Origin: Lonicera japonica
Lineage: Eukaryota > Streptophyta > Magnoliopsida > Dipsacales > Caprifoliaceae
Direction of reading: 5' to 3'
NCBI GenBank assembly: GCA_021464415.1
Contig: CM038471.1
Coordinates: 31,469,234 to 31,533,233, forward strand
DNA: 64,000 nt
Within the stretch, counting starts at the first letter, position 1. Each line of letters opens with the position of its first letter. This document shows positions 43,713 through 54,840 of the stretch, piece after piece. The notes below the pieces were generated by a model. That model did no database searches. It was not told the origin of the DNA and saw nothing but the letters and a program-made list of their open reading frames with translations. Position numbers and translations under genes: made by a program.

Positions 43713-44267
43713 GTTACTCGTCTTCTTTGCGGAGGTTTTATCTTCGCTTTGCGCATAAACCACACCTTAAGCGATGGAGCAGGAGTGGCACAATTTGTAA
43801 AGGCCATGGGCGAAATGGCAAGTGGGGTACGTACCCCGTCTGTTCGACCTGTGTGGCAAAGGGAATTACTTGGTGGTAGAGACCCACCACATGTAACATG
43901 TACACACCATGAGTATGACGATGTGGTCGACACTAAAGGTACCATAGTCTCATTATTAGCCAACGTGGATCACCGTTCTTGCTTATTTGGTTCCACTGAA
44001 CTGTTGGCCCTTCGCAAGCTCATTCCTCAACACTTGTCCAAGTGTTCCACATTCGATGTGTTAACTGCCTTCCTTTGGCGTTGTCGCACCATTGCCCTAC
44101 AACTGGACCCTAACCAGGAAGTACGTATCCTCTGCGTTGTCAATGTACGAGGCAGGTTAAGGAAGTTGCTCCCCACCGGGTATTATGGCAATGGCATTGT
44201 TTTTCCAGCAGCCATCTCAACTGTCGAAAAATTATCTCAAAACTCACTAGCGTATGCATTGGAATGA
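43713..44267 (+). CDS. BAHD acyltransferase exon 2 (5' part, prematurely ended)
   Basis: After the acceptor TTGATAG the frame reads VTRLLCGGFIFALRINHTLSD, with the catalytic HXXXD motif. It continues through GVAQFVKAMGEMASG, STFDVLTAFLWRCRTIAL and NVRGRLRKLLPTGYYGNG, all typical. After SLAYALE it meets TGA at the deletion joint. Codons remain free of damage up to that point. Confidence 0.85.
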   Translation, partial: VTRLLCGGFIFALRINHTLSDGAGVAQFVKAMGEMASGVRTPSVRPVWQRELLGGRDPPHVTCTHHEYDDVVDTKGTIVSLLANVDHRSCLFGSTELLALRKLIPQHLSKCSTFDVLTAFLWRCRTIALQLDPNQEVRILCVVNVRGRLRKLLPTGYYGNGIVFPAAISTVEKLSQNSLAYALE

Positions 44268-44415
44268 TAAAGGTGAGAATGTGGTGGTTGTGCCCATTTG
44301 CTTGCCTACTGCTGCTATGGAAAGGTTTATTAAGGTGCTTGGTATCATGTTACATGGCAATGATCCTCAATCGGTCAATTGTATCACCTCTTCTCGGATC
44401 ATGTCTGCACTGTGA
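44263..44415 (+). pseudogene. Orphaned BAHD C-terminus
   Basis: Fifty codons in the shifted frame (NDKGENVVVVPICLPTAAME and onward, ending SSRIMSAL and TGA) match the family C-terminus. The joint at about 44262 abuts the exon 2 frame without any spacer, so a simple deletion is the likeliest cause. A possible poly(A) signal AATAAA is at about 44556. Confidence 0.85.
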
Positions 44416-45649
44416 CTTGTCTACTTTTATTTGAAGTTTTTGGGATGTTATGGGTTGAATTTTCTATGTAATACGAGCAAATATCTTTATTTATGATGGG
44501 TGAAAGTTTAGTATGAAGTGTATATTTCTCTCAATCGTAATATGTAAGGCAGCAAATAAAGTTCAGAAAACAAATGTAATGTGCATTTCTTGGTTCCTTT
44601 TTTTGTCCTAGCGGTGGTTAAGAACCATATGTTCAAAAGGGAGATAGTTTAGGCGATTCTCTTGAATTTATTTCAGAACTCTACCAATTGGGCAATCCCC
44701 AATTCTTTACATTTCTTTGCTGCATGTAATTACTCAAATCATGCAAAATGATGTCTCTATAATTATTATAAAGAGAATGCCATACTACGAATATAAAGAA
44801 TAATAAATTGCATAAAAGCCTTTGTCTGATTTAATGCATATTAAGATTTAATTCTTTTTATTTATAAATGCGTAACATATATCATTAAAACACACATTAA
44901 CATGACCCTTGTTATAAAAGGGATTTGAGTTAAAATGGCTTCCTTGTTTCTTATTCTTGTAATTTTGTTGCCAGAATTCTGTTTAAGATGGCTGGGGTGC
45001 GGAAAAGGGTTGGGCCGGTGCCCACTATCAAGGGTTTACAACTTAACCCCCTTGTAATGTATTTTTTTGAAACAAGGATATAATATAATTAATAATAGGG
45101 TTACATTACAACAAGAATAAATAAATGATTCGAATAGCGGACAAAGTTCGTAATTATATACACCACATCAATTAAGAGTCTTATGATACAAGGAAAAAAT
45201 TTGAAAAAAAAAGAATGTCATCAAAGATAGATACTCATAAGGCACACCCTAAAACATAAAAACAATACCAAAAGAAGGTTTTCAAAAAGATTCTTCATCT
45301 ATGCCGAAATGCCACTGAACGAGCGAGTACAAATCTTCGTAATTTTGAGTTAGATCTTCACCCAAAGAAGCATATCAGCTTATTTCCATTCTAATCTGTA
45401 CTGCCTAGGACACACCTCCGTATCCAATAGGAATGATGACAAAAACTCTCATAAAATGAAAGACGAAAACCTCGTATATTTGAAAAAATGTCCAAAGACA
45501 TGTAAATCTACAGGTATTACTATATATAATATAAAAATTGTAAGAACAAATGGATTCCGGCCTCCCATTCTCCTTCCATGAGAGGAGAATGGGAGAAGAG
45601 AAACTAAAAGAAGAGAGATCAAGAGTATTTAGATTTTATTTGAAATCTA
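44416..45649. other. Intergenic stretch, no gene
   Basis: It has no supported gene. It contains a perfect 12-bp inverted repeat (CTCCCATTCTCC at 45562-45573 and its complement at 45584-45595, 10-nt loop). A 40-codon open frame at 44935-45057 begins with a hydrophobic MASLFLILVILLPEFC but has no other support. Confidence 0.55.
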
Positions 45650-45841
45650 AGTATCCCTTCTAAGGTATTCTAAAGCAAGAGATAATTAATATTTAATGTA
45701 GTAATAAATAAGGCAATTGGTGGAAAGGTCCCCTTCATAATTATATTCAATAGAATGACCTTATATTTTTATGTTAAAATAAGAAAACTCATTTTTTTTA
45801 CTTTTCCTCTCTCTCTCTCTCTCTCAAAATAAATAAATTAA
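45650..45841 (+). repeat. Dispersed repeat F, copy 1 (continues at 47267-47380)
   Basis: Landmarks are AAGGTATTCTAAAG, AAAGGTCCCCTTCA and ATATTCAATAGAATGACC. Matching copies are at 49983-50180 (right part) and 50285-50530. The copy is split by the DNA transposon 45842-47266. A CT microsatellite lies at 45807-45825. Confidence 0.75.
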
Positions 45842-47266
45842 GGGGCTTTTAGTCTAAAGGACTATAATAACTTACTCTATCTACTCAAGAACATATATTT
45901 TTAACTAACTGTGTGAAGGACAAAGATTTTTTGAATGGGCACACATTTAGCAAGAAGGACATTTGAATTAATTAAATTTAAGGAATAAAAAACATAAAAT
46001 AAGTGTCCAAATTGTAAATACTAACCTTTTGCAATATTTAATGCTACGAGCAATTAATTCCTTAAAATAATAAAATAATCAATAGTTAAATCTATGTTGA
46101 AGAATGATAAGATCAAAGTCAAACTCTTCAAAAATTCAAACACAAATTTAATCCTATCATTAATTCAATTCCACAATACTCAAATTTCAAATTTACAAAA
46201 AGAATTCAGACGCAGAAAATAACTTTTAATCTTAAAATTTTATATAACGCAAAATACTAAAGATAAACCCTAAAATTAAATTTGCAACTATAACTAGCAT
46301 ATTAGACATTTGTGAATTATCTTAGACATAATAGGAACTACAAGATTTTATCACTAAGTGATTCAAAGGCCCCAGCATCATAGAATAAATAAACAACAAC
46401 CATTTCATATCGAATCATATAATGCTTAAAATTATCTAATATATCTAATGAACACATATCAGACATTATAAATCAAATTAAACAGGCATTTTACCTATAA
46501 TGTGAAATCGCCTTAATTAACCAACTAACATGGCTAAGGGGAAGAAATGATATTTGTGATTCGCTTATTTTTTCTATTTATGTTTAACCTTCTGATCTGT
46601 ATGTAGAATTTCTCATATTTAAAAACAAATTAAAATAATGATTTTGGGGTTTTGATATTAATTCATACCATAACAGAAAGATCCATCAATTTATGAAATT
46701 CAAAAATATACCCATAACATAAAGAACCCAAAAGTAAATCCCTAAAATTCATATTAGTTTCTTTCTATTTTAATTCAACAAAAATAAACGAACCCATCAA
46801 ATCAAACGACATCAAAGCTAAATTCTACCATCTGGGTATTGAAACCAAACCAGATCAAGATTAAACATGGCTAAGAAGCTAAGAAATCAAGGGCTTAGGC
46901 TTTGATTTCGTGCCGATGAAGATCACAAGAGGAATAAAGCCATAGTAAGTGATGAGTTTAGCTTTCTTTAAGGTCCATGTACTCCATTCTTTCAAGCATC
47001 CCTCCCATTTCAACATAGTGAGGGAAATTGGTATGTATGTCGGTGTGGGGGTGTGGGGGGATAATATTAAATAATATATAAGAAGGGTAATATGGACAAG
47101 TTGAACAAAAATAATAATATTAACATAATTAAAGATTTGAAAAATAACTAGGTTTTTAACAAAAGACGGTCCCTTTTTAAAATGATAGTCCTTAAAACAA
47201 TATGCTCAAAACGTGTGTCCTTAAGTAAATCCATTTGAAAAATATGGGACTTTAGACTAATTTCTA
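45842..47266. mobile_element. Non-autonomous DNA transposon, 1.43 kb
   Basis: The insert is flanked by the 9-bp duplication ATAAATTAA (45833-45841 and 47267-47275). The two other copies of repeat F show the empty site (AAATAAATTAATCACC near 50048 and 50490). Terminal inverted repeats share TTAGTCTAAAG (45849-45859 and, reversed, about 47249-47259). A 9-bp duplication suggests a Mutator-like element; 8 bp (hAT) cannot be fully excluded. There is no transposase. Confidence 0.75.
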
Positions 47267-48169
47267 ATAAATTAATCAGCATTAGTTACTGCCACCATCA
47301 CCACCAACGGAGCTTTAGTGACCACTACTGGGGTTAGGGGTGGGCATCTAATATAATCCTGTGGTTTTTAAATTTTATAGCATAATGTGATATATACTTG
47401 TACTCTATATTGCTTGGTGTATATATGTTGAATTGTTAATGAAATGTTATATACATAGTACATGTATTATGTTGATGAAAATTACGTATTTTGAAGCTAA
47501 ATTATTATATTCCGAATTTAATACAGGTTACATAGCAATGCATGTCAAGTTTTTGTGCTAATTAATTTTATTTTTTTGGGGCAATTTAGCTCTCGAACTC
47601 TAAACCAAATTCAAGAAAAGTTAGGAATTGGTCATGAAAGGGTTCTTGAGATCTTAGCTAAAAGGTTTTGAGATTAATGGATATCTTTGATAGTTAGAAT
47701 CTTTTTGCTTAAACAAGTTATGCAATTTGTGTTCATTGATATTTATTTTGCACATATCTTATTTTGTATACTTTAGTGCTTTCCGTGCTCATTACTTTGG
47801 CTATTCCTATGATAAAAGGGGGAGAGATAAAGGGAAATAATGTTTATATGAGGGGGAATAGTAAAGTAGGAATATTTTGAGGGGGAGAGATATCAATAAT
47901 CATTATTTATATCGTTTAATATCTCTTTACGCCCGTACTTCACTATGTGTTTGATGAGTTATGGTGTTTCAGGTTTTTTAGTCCATACATTATACCAGCT
48001 TGTTCTTTTACCTTATGAAGTGAAGTAACTTAGAGTTATGTCTTTACGTCAATGTTTGTAACTGATTAATTCGACTTAGAGTTTGTAATTGAGATGTTAT
48101 AGACATCGCGTCGAAAGCGTTTGTATTAGCTGTATGTGTTTTGTCATCAGAATAGCCAAATGGGGAGAT

Positions 48170-49982
48170 TGTTATAATTATATTTTTAGTTAGCTTGATT
48201 CCAATGCAAAAGCCCTTTTTTCTGTTGTAATTGTTTTAGTTAGATTGAAGATTTGAATATACGACAATCAATGAAAACTCGCTGAACTTACCGGATGCAC
48301 CGTACATAATTCAGAACTTTAGGTAAATTGGTTATATGGTTTGATTTAAAATATAGGTGGTGTATTAAGCACTAAATTAAAAATTAAAAAAGCTTTTAAG
48401 TCAAATATATTTTTAAGTATTTTTACTGAGTTTTGCCGAAATTCGAAAATCCCCATCGACACAAATTATTATTTTTTTATGTGTAATATGTTCCATAAAG
48501 TTATGTTTAAAATTTGAGTCGAATTAGAAATCAATCGAATTTAATATGACAAAATAAAAATAAAAATAAAAATAAAATTAAGAAGTTTAATTTTATTTTT
48601 AAATAAATAAATAAAAATAGATTTAAAGTTTGAAAAAGTCAAAACTTACCTTTTGTAAAATAAAAGCAGCAGCATCTTCACATTAATGGGCCAAAGCCCA
48701 TGTACTTTTCAAATGCCTCGTGTTAAGTTAATAAAAAAGAAAGGCAGCTTTTCATTGGTGGACAATTATAACTTGGACTAATCCTTCAATAGATTTTCTG
48801 AGAAATTTGGTGATATTGAGTTGATGTTTGGAGTTAGTTTTTAAAATTTAATATTTGGTAAAATTTAAAAGTATATTAAAAAGTGAATTTGGTTTTTGTT
48901 TGAGTTTTTTTTTAACTAACTAAAAAATTTTATTAAAAAATTTCAAAAAATAGTCACAATAAATCTTATTTTAAAGATCTCGGTGCGTAGGTTTTAAATA
49001 TATATTTTTTATCTAATTTTTATTTTTAGATTTAAAGTTATGGTGTTTTAAAAAAAATTAGAGAGAGAAAATAAAATGAAATAAATTTTGAGAAATGTAA
49101 AAGTAAAGTTGATTTTAAGTTGAGTTTTTAAAATTTTAAAAAATAAACACTCACCAAACAGGGCCTTTGAATTTTAAATTTTGGACCGGTTTAAACTTTT
49201 AAGAGTTGTACCAGTCTGATGTATAATTTTTTAGGTATGAACTTTTATTGCAATTTTTTTAATTTGTATTTTAACCTATTTTAAAATGGACTTTGGTTTT
49301 ATATTTCTTTTATATAAATATAACAATTAGTTTAGGACAAAAATAGATAATTCCAGAGAGCTTTTTGAGGGAAAAAATATCATTTTTTTAAGAGTTTTGA
49401 GACACCACCTAGATTTTTGTTTACATGCCATAAGAGTTCATATTATTCTTTAATTTTAAGAACTAGGATTTCAAATGTTCACGGTCGTGCGGGAGTGTCT
49501 TCGGTTGCAATCAGAGATAGGGTGAATGAAGTGGTTAGCTCGCTATAAGAGAGATCGCAAACAAGGGGTGAAGAATTGTGATTAAGTGCGAGAAGGAGGC
49601 GACGGGTAAGCTAGAAAAGCGGGAAGCACTACGTCAAGCCAACTGCAGTTGGATTTTATGCTTAAGGGATTGACGGGACTATTGCGTAACTTGTGAGGAA
49701 ACAGTTTTCGTAAGTTATCGAGTTTGTAATTATATTTTGATCATAATGAATCACTGTCGGTTAGTCCTACGCAAGTAGGGATACCTCGTAAATTCTTTGT
49801 ATTGTGGATTGCTTTTGTGTGATTGCTTGATTAATTTAATTGTTAGAAAACACAACACAAGATTTTAACAGTACTAAAATTTGATTAGACCTGGTGCTTT
49901 AATTCGGCTTATCGATTCTCAAATTATTTTTAATAAAAACCCTAAAATCAATCTAGGCAATACGATCCATTATTTTTCTTCA
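48170..49982 (+). repeat. LARD-2 3' LTR
   Basis: The 1.81-kb LTR runs from TGTTATAATTATATTTTTAG to TTTCTTCA. Its right part (49360-49975) is the reverse complement of 20890-21500 and its left part of 32204-32708. The middle contains a MITE and sequence not shared with LARD-1, so it is a diverged subfamily. Confidence 0.8.
48825..49160. mobile_element. MITE in LARD-2 LTR
   Basis: Terminal inverted repeats TGTTTGGAGTTAGTTTTTAA (48825-48844) and, reversed, TGTTTGGTGAGTGTTTATTT (49141-49160) bracket an AT-rich interior. It is flanked on the right by GGGCC. LARD-1 LTRs lack this segment. Confidence 0.6.
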
Positions 49983-50530
49983 AGAATAACCCCTTGTATT
50001 TTTATTTTAAAATAAGAACACTCATTTTTTTTTCTCTAGTTTTTTAAAATAAATAAATTAATCACCATTAGTTGCAGCCACCATCCCCACTGACGGAGCT
50101 CTAGTGACTACTGCTAGGGTTAGGGGGCAACTATCCAGTCCGATCTAGTGATTTTTAAAGTTTAAACCACTCGAATAAGATCTGATGTAGGTTTTAGGAT
50201 TTAGCATCGAATTCGATCTAACACCTCCTGCCAACCCAATTAAAATGTTTCAATTCAAAATTAAAATAAGACTGATGGACAATCTAATATGCTCCCTTTA
50301 AGGTATTTTAAAGTAAAAGACTCTAATTTTAAAAAAAAAAACATAATTAATATTTAATGTAATAATAAATGAGACAATTGGCTAAAAGGTCCCCTTCAGA
50401 ATTATATTCAATAGAATGACCCTTGCATTTTTATTTTAAAAATAAGAACTAATTTTTTTTTACTTTTTATCTATTTTTTTAAAAAAATAAATAAATTAAT
50501 CACCATTAATTACTGCCATCATTTTTGTGT
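49983..50530 (+). repeat. Dispersed repeat F, copies 2 and 3
   Basis: Copy 2 (right part) occupies 49983-50180, including CACCATTAGTTGCAGCCACC. Copy 3 occupies about 50285-50530, including AAAGGTCCCCTTCAGAATT and ATATTCAATAGAATGACCC. LARD-2 inserted at the AGAAT of copy 2. Confidence 0.75.
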
Positions 50531-51081
50531 TTGATCTACGAAATAACATATAACTTTTTTTTTTTTTTTGCTTATAAAAAGTCTTATTGTATTTTTGATT
50601 TGTTGAATAAACGAACTTTTTTTCTTTTGTTCTAAGAAAAATTATTGGTTAATCGTAATTTGCCTCTCTCAACTATTAGGTTAGTGGCACTTTGCCCTAT
50701 AAACTACTAGAATTAGCAAATATTACAACCAACTATCACTTTTATTGTAATCCACCATTTTTCGTTGGCAGGGTTAACTTTTTTAACGGTATAAGCTGCA
50801 GTTGTAACTCATGTGACATTTTTTTAGGGCAAAATGGTCATTTGGTAGTTGGCACCTATTATATCATTTTTTTTAGCTAAAATCGGGCTTCACACATTTT
50901 ATAATATATATATATATATATATATGTAGGTATACACATTATATATCTATTAATTATTTATATGTAAATAGAGAGAAACATAGATAGATAGAACGTAGAG
51001 ATATAGCAAGATTCCTAAATTAACAAAGAGAAACTAATACTTTTATTTGTTTTGGGGCAATAGGGCAAATGTGATAACCTT
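50531..51081. other. Gene-less AT-rich stretch
   Basis: No gene. A TA microsatellite lies at about 50906-50925. The 62-codon frame at 50692-50880 resembles repeat-derived sequence rather than a protein. Confidence 0.5.
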
Positions 51082-51270
51082 ATGGACCAATTTGAACCCG
51101 GAAAAAGGTTTTCTTCTTGTCGACTTTGTGTGTATTTTCATTTGGTTGATCCACCCATGTGTGAGAGAGCAAGACAGGTTATTCGTAGAGTAAGAAAGCT
51201 TGTACTGTTGGCCGGTTTGCTTGATTCTTTCTTGGATGTTAGTTATTATCAGTCAGCTTTGTATATATGA
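51082..51270 (+). pseudogene. GRF-type zinc-finger protein fragment
   Basis: The frame contains GKRFSSCRLCVYFHLVDPPM followed by CERARQVIRRVRKLV. The G-x-R-F, hydrophobic-F and DPPMCxRA pattern is that of the short GRF zinc-finger proteins common in plants, which often accompany transposons. The cysteine spacing (CRLC) is compressed relative to the family, and the N-terminal zinc ligands are not in this frame. It could be a last exon or a decayed copy; no upstream exon was found. The frame ends at TGA 51268-51270. Confidence 0.5.
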
Positions 51271-51422
51271 ATAGTGAGAAATGAAGTAATAAAGAAGTAC
51301 ATAAGGAGTTAGAAAGTGGATTTGGTTGGCTTTGTTGGCTTTATGACTAGTAGTTAATGTATGGTATTGTTTTTGCTATTGGTGGATTTGAGTACAGGAA
51401 AAGATGTACTTTTTTGTTATTT

Positions 51423-51501
51423 GTTTACCAATGAAATGAAAGCGTTAGTTTGAATAATTATGTTTATGTTGCTTAATGAAATGGAAGTGTTTGTTTGAAT
51501 C
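51423..51501 (+). repeat. Short tandem repeat of about 40 bp, split by a solo LTR
   Basis: Units containing ATGAAATGGAAGTGTTTGTT occur at about 51423-51460 (diverged) and 51462-51500. A third copy lies beyond the solo LTR at about 52910-52945. Confidence 0.7.
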
Positions 51502-51506
51502 AGAAA

Positions 51507-52899
51507 TGTTGGTTGAAAAATAACCCTAGAGGGGTGAATAGGGTTTTGAAAACTAATTATATTGAAGGTTTCTTTATTTACCTATTTACTTTTGTCAAAC
51601 CCCCTCTAGAAGTATCAAGCTGCACACCACCGCCAGCTCCACTTTATAAGCCTGAAAAGTAAATAGGTAAGTAAAGAAACCTTTAAAGTAATCAAATATA
51701 ATAATAAGAACAAGTATGAACATTGATAATTAAAGACCTTGAGTTGAGAAAGATAAAATCGAATGAGCCAACGATATTTTCTTTACGCGGTTCGGTTGTT
51801 TAAATTGTACGTTGGCACTCAAGTAGCTCTCCCAAGAAATTTCACCAAACAATTTTTTTACGGGTGAAAATCAAACTTTCATACAAAGTGTAATTCTTCT
51901 CACTACACTTCTCATAAGAACATTCTTGCATAAACAATGAGAAAACCTCTCAAATGAATAATAAGATTGAATGGTAACACACACCAATGATATTTGCTAA
52001 CTATATTAAAGTGTTTTGTAAATATACAATGATGACTCACTTCTAAGGTTAGAGAGATTTGATCAATGGATAAAGAAATAGATTGCTTAAATCAAATAAA
52101 CAAGTTTAGCTATTTCAAATCAATGAAAATAAAGCTTAAGATCAAAATAAAGTTCAAGTTTGATTTCTAGATGAATGAGATGATTTGAAAATGGTTTTCA
52201 AGTGTATAAATACCCCCAAAATATATTATAGCCTTTTGGGAGAAAAATATGAATGTTTTAGAACATTTTGGAAGGAAAAACACTTAAATCAAACCGTCAG
52301 GGCAGAAGAGCCTGCTGTTGGGTGCCAAACAACATTTCATAGCCTTTAAGCCTATAGCATACTAAACCTTCAAATCTCATTAATAACTTGCACCAACTCA
52401 CATTAAATGGCTGTAAGCCTAGTTTTAGGAGGTGCAAAAGGTATGATGGACATTTAGATGATATCTTAGAAAAAGCTTTATCATATTTGAAAACTATATG
52501 AAAATTATATTTAATTGAAAAATCCAATTTTTTTAATAATGAAATGTAGTTTTCAAAATGAGTTTGAATATGATTTGAGCAATTTTCTTAATGATCAAAT
52601 ATCTAAAACTTTAACATGAAATTACTAATCATTCACACACATAATCTTCTCTTGCATTTTCTTGAATATTTAAAATGTGTTGAAGTGAGTCCATTGAGAA
52701 TTCAAAATATGGCCATATAGGATGCCATGTCATCTTGATAAAGTTCCACATCATTTTAAATATATCTTTTGAAAAGTCCATGTGGCATTCTTGAGCTAAT
52801 GCCATATCAAGCACAAATCACAAACTATTTACTATAGATTGTAATTGTTAGAATGATTGAATTACAATAATTAAATAATTAATCAACATTATCTCAACA
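51507..52899. mobile_element. Solo LTR, 1.39 kb (SIRE-like copia by its start)
   Basis: It starts TGTTGGTTGAAAAATAACC and ends ATTATCTCAACA. Flanks are AGAAA (51502-51506) and AGAAT (52900-52904), a probable 5-bp duplication with one change. The repeat unit continues on both sides. The CCTAGAGGGGTGAATAGG string (51523-51540) is typical of LTRs of SIRE/Maximus-type copia elements, from memory. No coding domain is present, and frames such as 52297-52527 are accidental. Confidence 0.75.
51565..51683. repeat. Hairpin with 29-nt arms in the solo LTR
   Basis: Arms 51565-51593 (starting AAGGTTTCTTTATTTACC) and 51655-51683 are inverted with one mismatch. The 61-nt loop is GC-richer. The transcribed strand could form a precursor-like hairpin. 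Confidence 0.85.
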
Positions 52900-52945
52900 A
52901 GAATATTTGTATTGTTTAATGAAATGGAAGTGTTTGTTTGAATAT

Positions 52946-53699
52946 AATATATCACTAAATAAAACATAGTTTCCATTAACTTTAAATCGTGTATCAAATA
53001 CATATATAATCCAAAACAAAAGAATAGTTTATCAACTTACATGACTTGAACAAAAGAGCATTAGTTTAACCCACTAATTAATGCATTAGATAGACAGATG
53101 TGACACTACTTTGACATATTAATGTTTACTCCATAAACAAAATGACCCTCTTACAAAAAAAATAATGTGAACTTTGTTAATGGAGGAATCTTGAGCCAAT
53201 TTATTTGGCTCCACATGCATCATTTTTTTAGCTAAAAACAAGACCACGCACATTTTATATGATATATATATATATATTACCTCTATCTTTTACTATATCA
53301 CTACCATAATTCTATTTTAACATCCAAGTAAGTAGGGTAGATATACCTACTTTCCATACACCTAAGTTTGCCATTGTGAATCTCTGAAATGATAATTATG
53401 GGGCGACGCATGTTGGTACATGATTTGACGATAGAGTAATGTATCACATTTGCATTAGTTATCAATAGACTGTGTAAAGCCCGCTCCTGATTGACCTAGT
53501 TTAATGTCCAATATATATCTAATACCCCTAAAAAATAATAAATAAATAAATAAAAATAAAAATATGTTACCTTTGGATAAAAGGAAGTGAAAATAGATAA
53601 ATGAAGGGGAGAGTGACATGTGATAGTTGAGTAAGCAAGAAATTATGGCTAGAGGGTGAGAAGATTGCCACATGGCTAAGTAATGATTGGGTCTTACAC
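52946..53699. other. Gene-less AT-rich stretch
   Basis: Nothing coding is supported. It includes a TA run (53263-53278) and AT-rich DNA. Confidence 0.5.
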
Positions 53700-54175
53700 T
53701 GTAAATAGTCGAATAGATACAACATTTCAAAACATAAGAACAAAGAAAAAAAATAAAAAGAGAAAGAGAGCAAGAAGAAAGTCAATGTGCTTCCTAAAAA
53801 GATAAAAAAGTAATTATACCCATGCTTTTTGTACTTTTTCATATTAAATGAGTATAATATTTATAAAAAAGAAGAAGAAGAAGAAGAAGAAATAGGAATG
53901 GTACATAAGTGACAGGCCACTACACTTGCTTTATTAAAGTAATAATAAAAGATACATCATTTTCAAAGCATAAGAACAAAGAAAAAAAATAAAGGGAGAA
54001 AGAGAGCAAGAAGAATGTCAACGTGCTTCCTAAAACGATAAAAAAGAAATTCTACCCATACTTTCTGTACTTTTTCATATTAAATGAGTATAATATTAAA
54101 ACAAAAAAAAAAAGAAGAAATATGAATGGTGCTACTATACTTGCTTTATTAAAGTAACAATAAAAGAATAAAAAA
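53700..54175 (+). repeat. Tandem duplication, two units of about 235-245 bp
   Basis: Unit 1 (about 53700-53944) and unit 2 (about 53945-54175) share CATAAGAACAAAGAAAAAAA, GTGCTTCCTAAAA and TTTTTCATATTAAATGAGTA in the same order. An AAG microsatellite (53871-53890) differs between them. It has no coding content. Confidence 0.8.
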
Positions 54176-54236
54176 AACCAAAGGGGTACGAACATTTGCC
54201 AAGCAAGCATTACTTTATATATATGTATATACATAG

Positions 54237-54752
54237 ATTATTTCCCATAAGCACAAGTGCATACGCACTTGTGGGTATTTCGGTGGGACCTAGCTTAAAT
54301 TTAACGGAGGAAGGCAACAAGCACAAAACAAAACGGAGCTTTAACAAAATAAAACCCTTCTCTCTCTACAAACACCGATTGGAACTCCCCCTCTATCGAC
54401 TGAACTCCGACTATTGGGTTGGACTGAAGCTTTGCTCTTTCTCTCTCTACAGAGCTCCTCTCTCTCCCTCTCCGTGAGTAAATCAAAATTATAGAACAGA
54501 TTGAGAGTACCTTTTGTAGAGAGAGAAATAGGAGCTCAGTAGAGAGAGAATGAGCAGAGCTTTAGTCTAACCCGATAGTCGATGTTCAGTCGAGAAAGGG
54601 GGAGTTCTAGTTGGTGTTTGTAGAGAGAGAGGGTTTTGGTTTTGTTAAAGCTCCGTTTTGTTTTATACTTGTTGCCTTCCTTCGTTTAATTTGAGCTGGG
54701 TCTCACCGAAATACCCACAAGTGTGTACACACTTGTGCGTATGGGAAATAAT
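54237..54752. mobile_element. Foldback element, 516 bp, arms about 235 bp
   Basis: The left half (54237-54475) reappears as the reverse complement at about 54520-54752. Shared strings are ATTATTTCCCATA, CACTTGTGGGTATTTCGGTG, AACGGAGCTTTAACAAAA and CCTCTATCGACTGAAC. Each terminus carries its own hairpin (ACAAGTGCATACGCACTTGT at 54252-54271). The centre is rich in CTCTCT/AGAGAG. Flanks are TA-rich, so a target duplication is not resolvable. There is no transposase. Confidence 0.85.
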
Positions 54753-54840
54753 ATGTGTATATATATATGCATTGTGCATTTACACTTATATCTATATAAT
54801 AATATTTATGTGTACTTATATATATATATATATATATTAG

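Larger units (their letters stand above)
40029..44415 (+). pseudogene. BAHD (HXXXD) acyltransferase gene with internal deletion
   Basis: BAHD enzymes transfer acyl groups from acyl-CoA to alcohols or amines in the cytosol. Exon 1 (152 codons), a 3.2-kb intron and exon 2 give a protein with HTLSD (His169 catalytic) but without the conserved DFGWG motif. The frame stops at 44265-44267 after 336 residues. The family C-terminus (VVPICLPTAAMERF to SRIMSAL) follows in another frame at 44263-44415. Family length is about 450-460, so about 70 codons including DFGWG were deleted with a frameshift. The sequence resembles benzyl-alcohol/methanol acyltransferase-like members (QVTRLLCGGFIFALR). Either the gene is dead, or the reference haplotype carries a null allele. 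The rest of the coding sequence is clean, so the deletion may be recent. Confidence 0.9.
47382..49982 (+). mobile_element. LARD-2: second copy of the non-coding LTR element (5' truncated)
   Basis: The internal region 47382-48169 is the approximate reverse complement of 32709-33520. It ends with the polypurine tract GCCAAATGGGGAGATT. The 3' LTR follows (48170-49982), and the flank AGAAT (49983-49987) belongs to repeat F. The 5' LTR is missing; the interior joins directly to the tail of repeat F copy 1, so a deletion removed it. No coding domain exists in the interior. Confidence 0.8.

Noticed and set aside
44935..45057. 40-codon open frame with a hydrophobic N-terminus (MASLFLILVILLPEFC)
   Set aside because: There is no homology I recognise, no promoter or intron evidence, and the length is within chance expectation.
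50692..50880. 62-codon open frame with several cysteines
   Set aside because: Cysteines are unpatterned and the DNA looks like decayed intergenic repeat.
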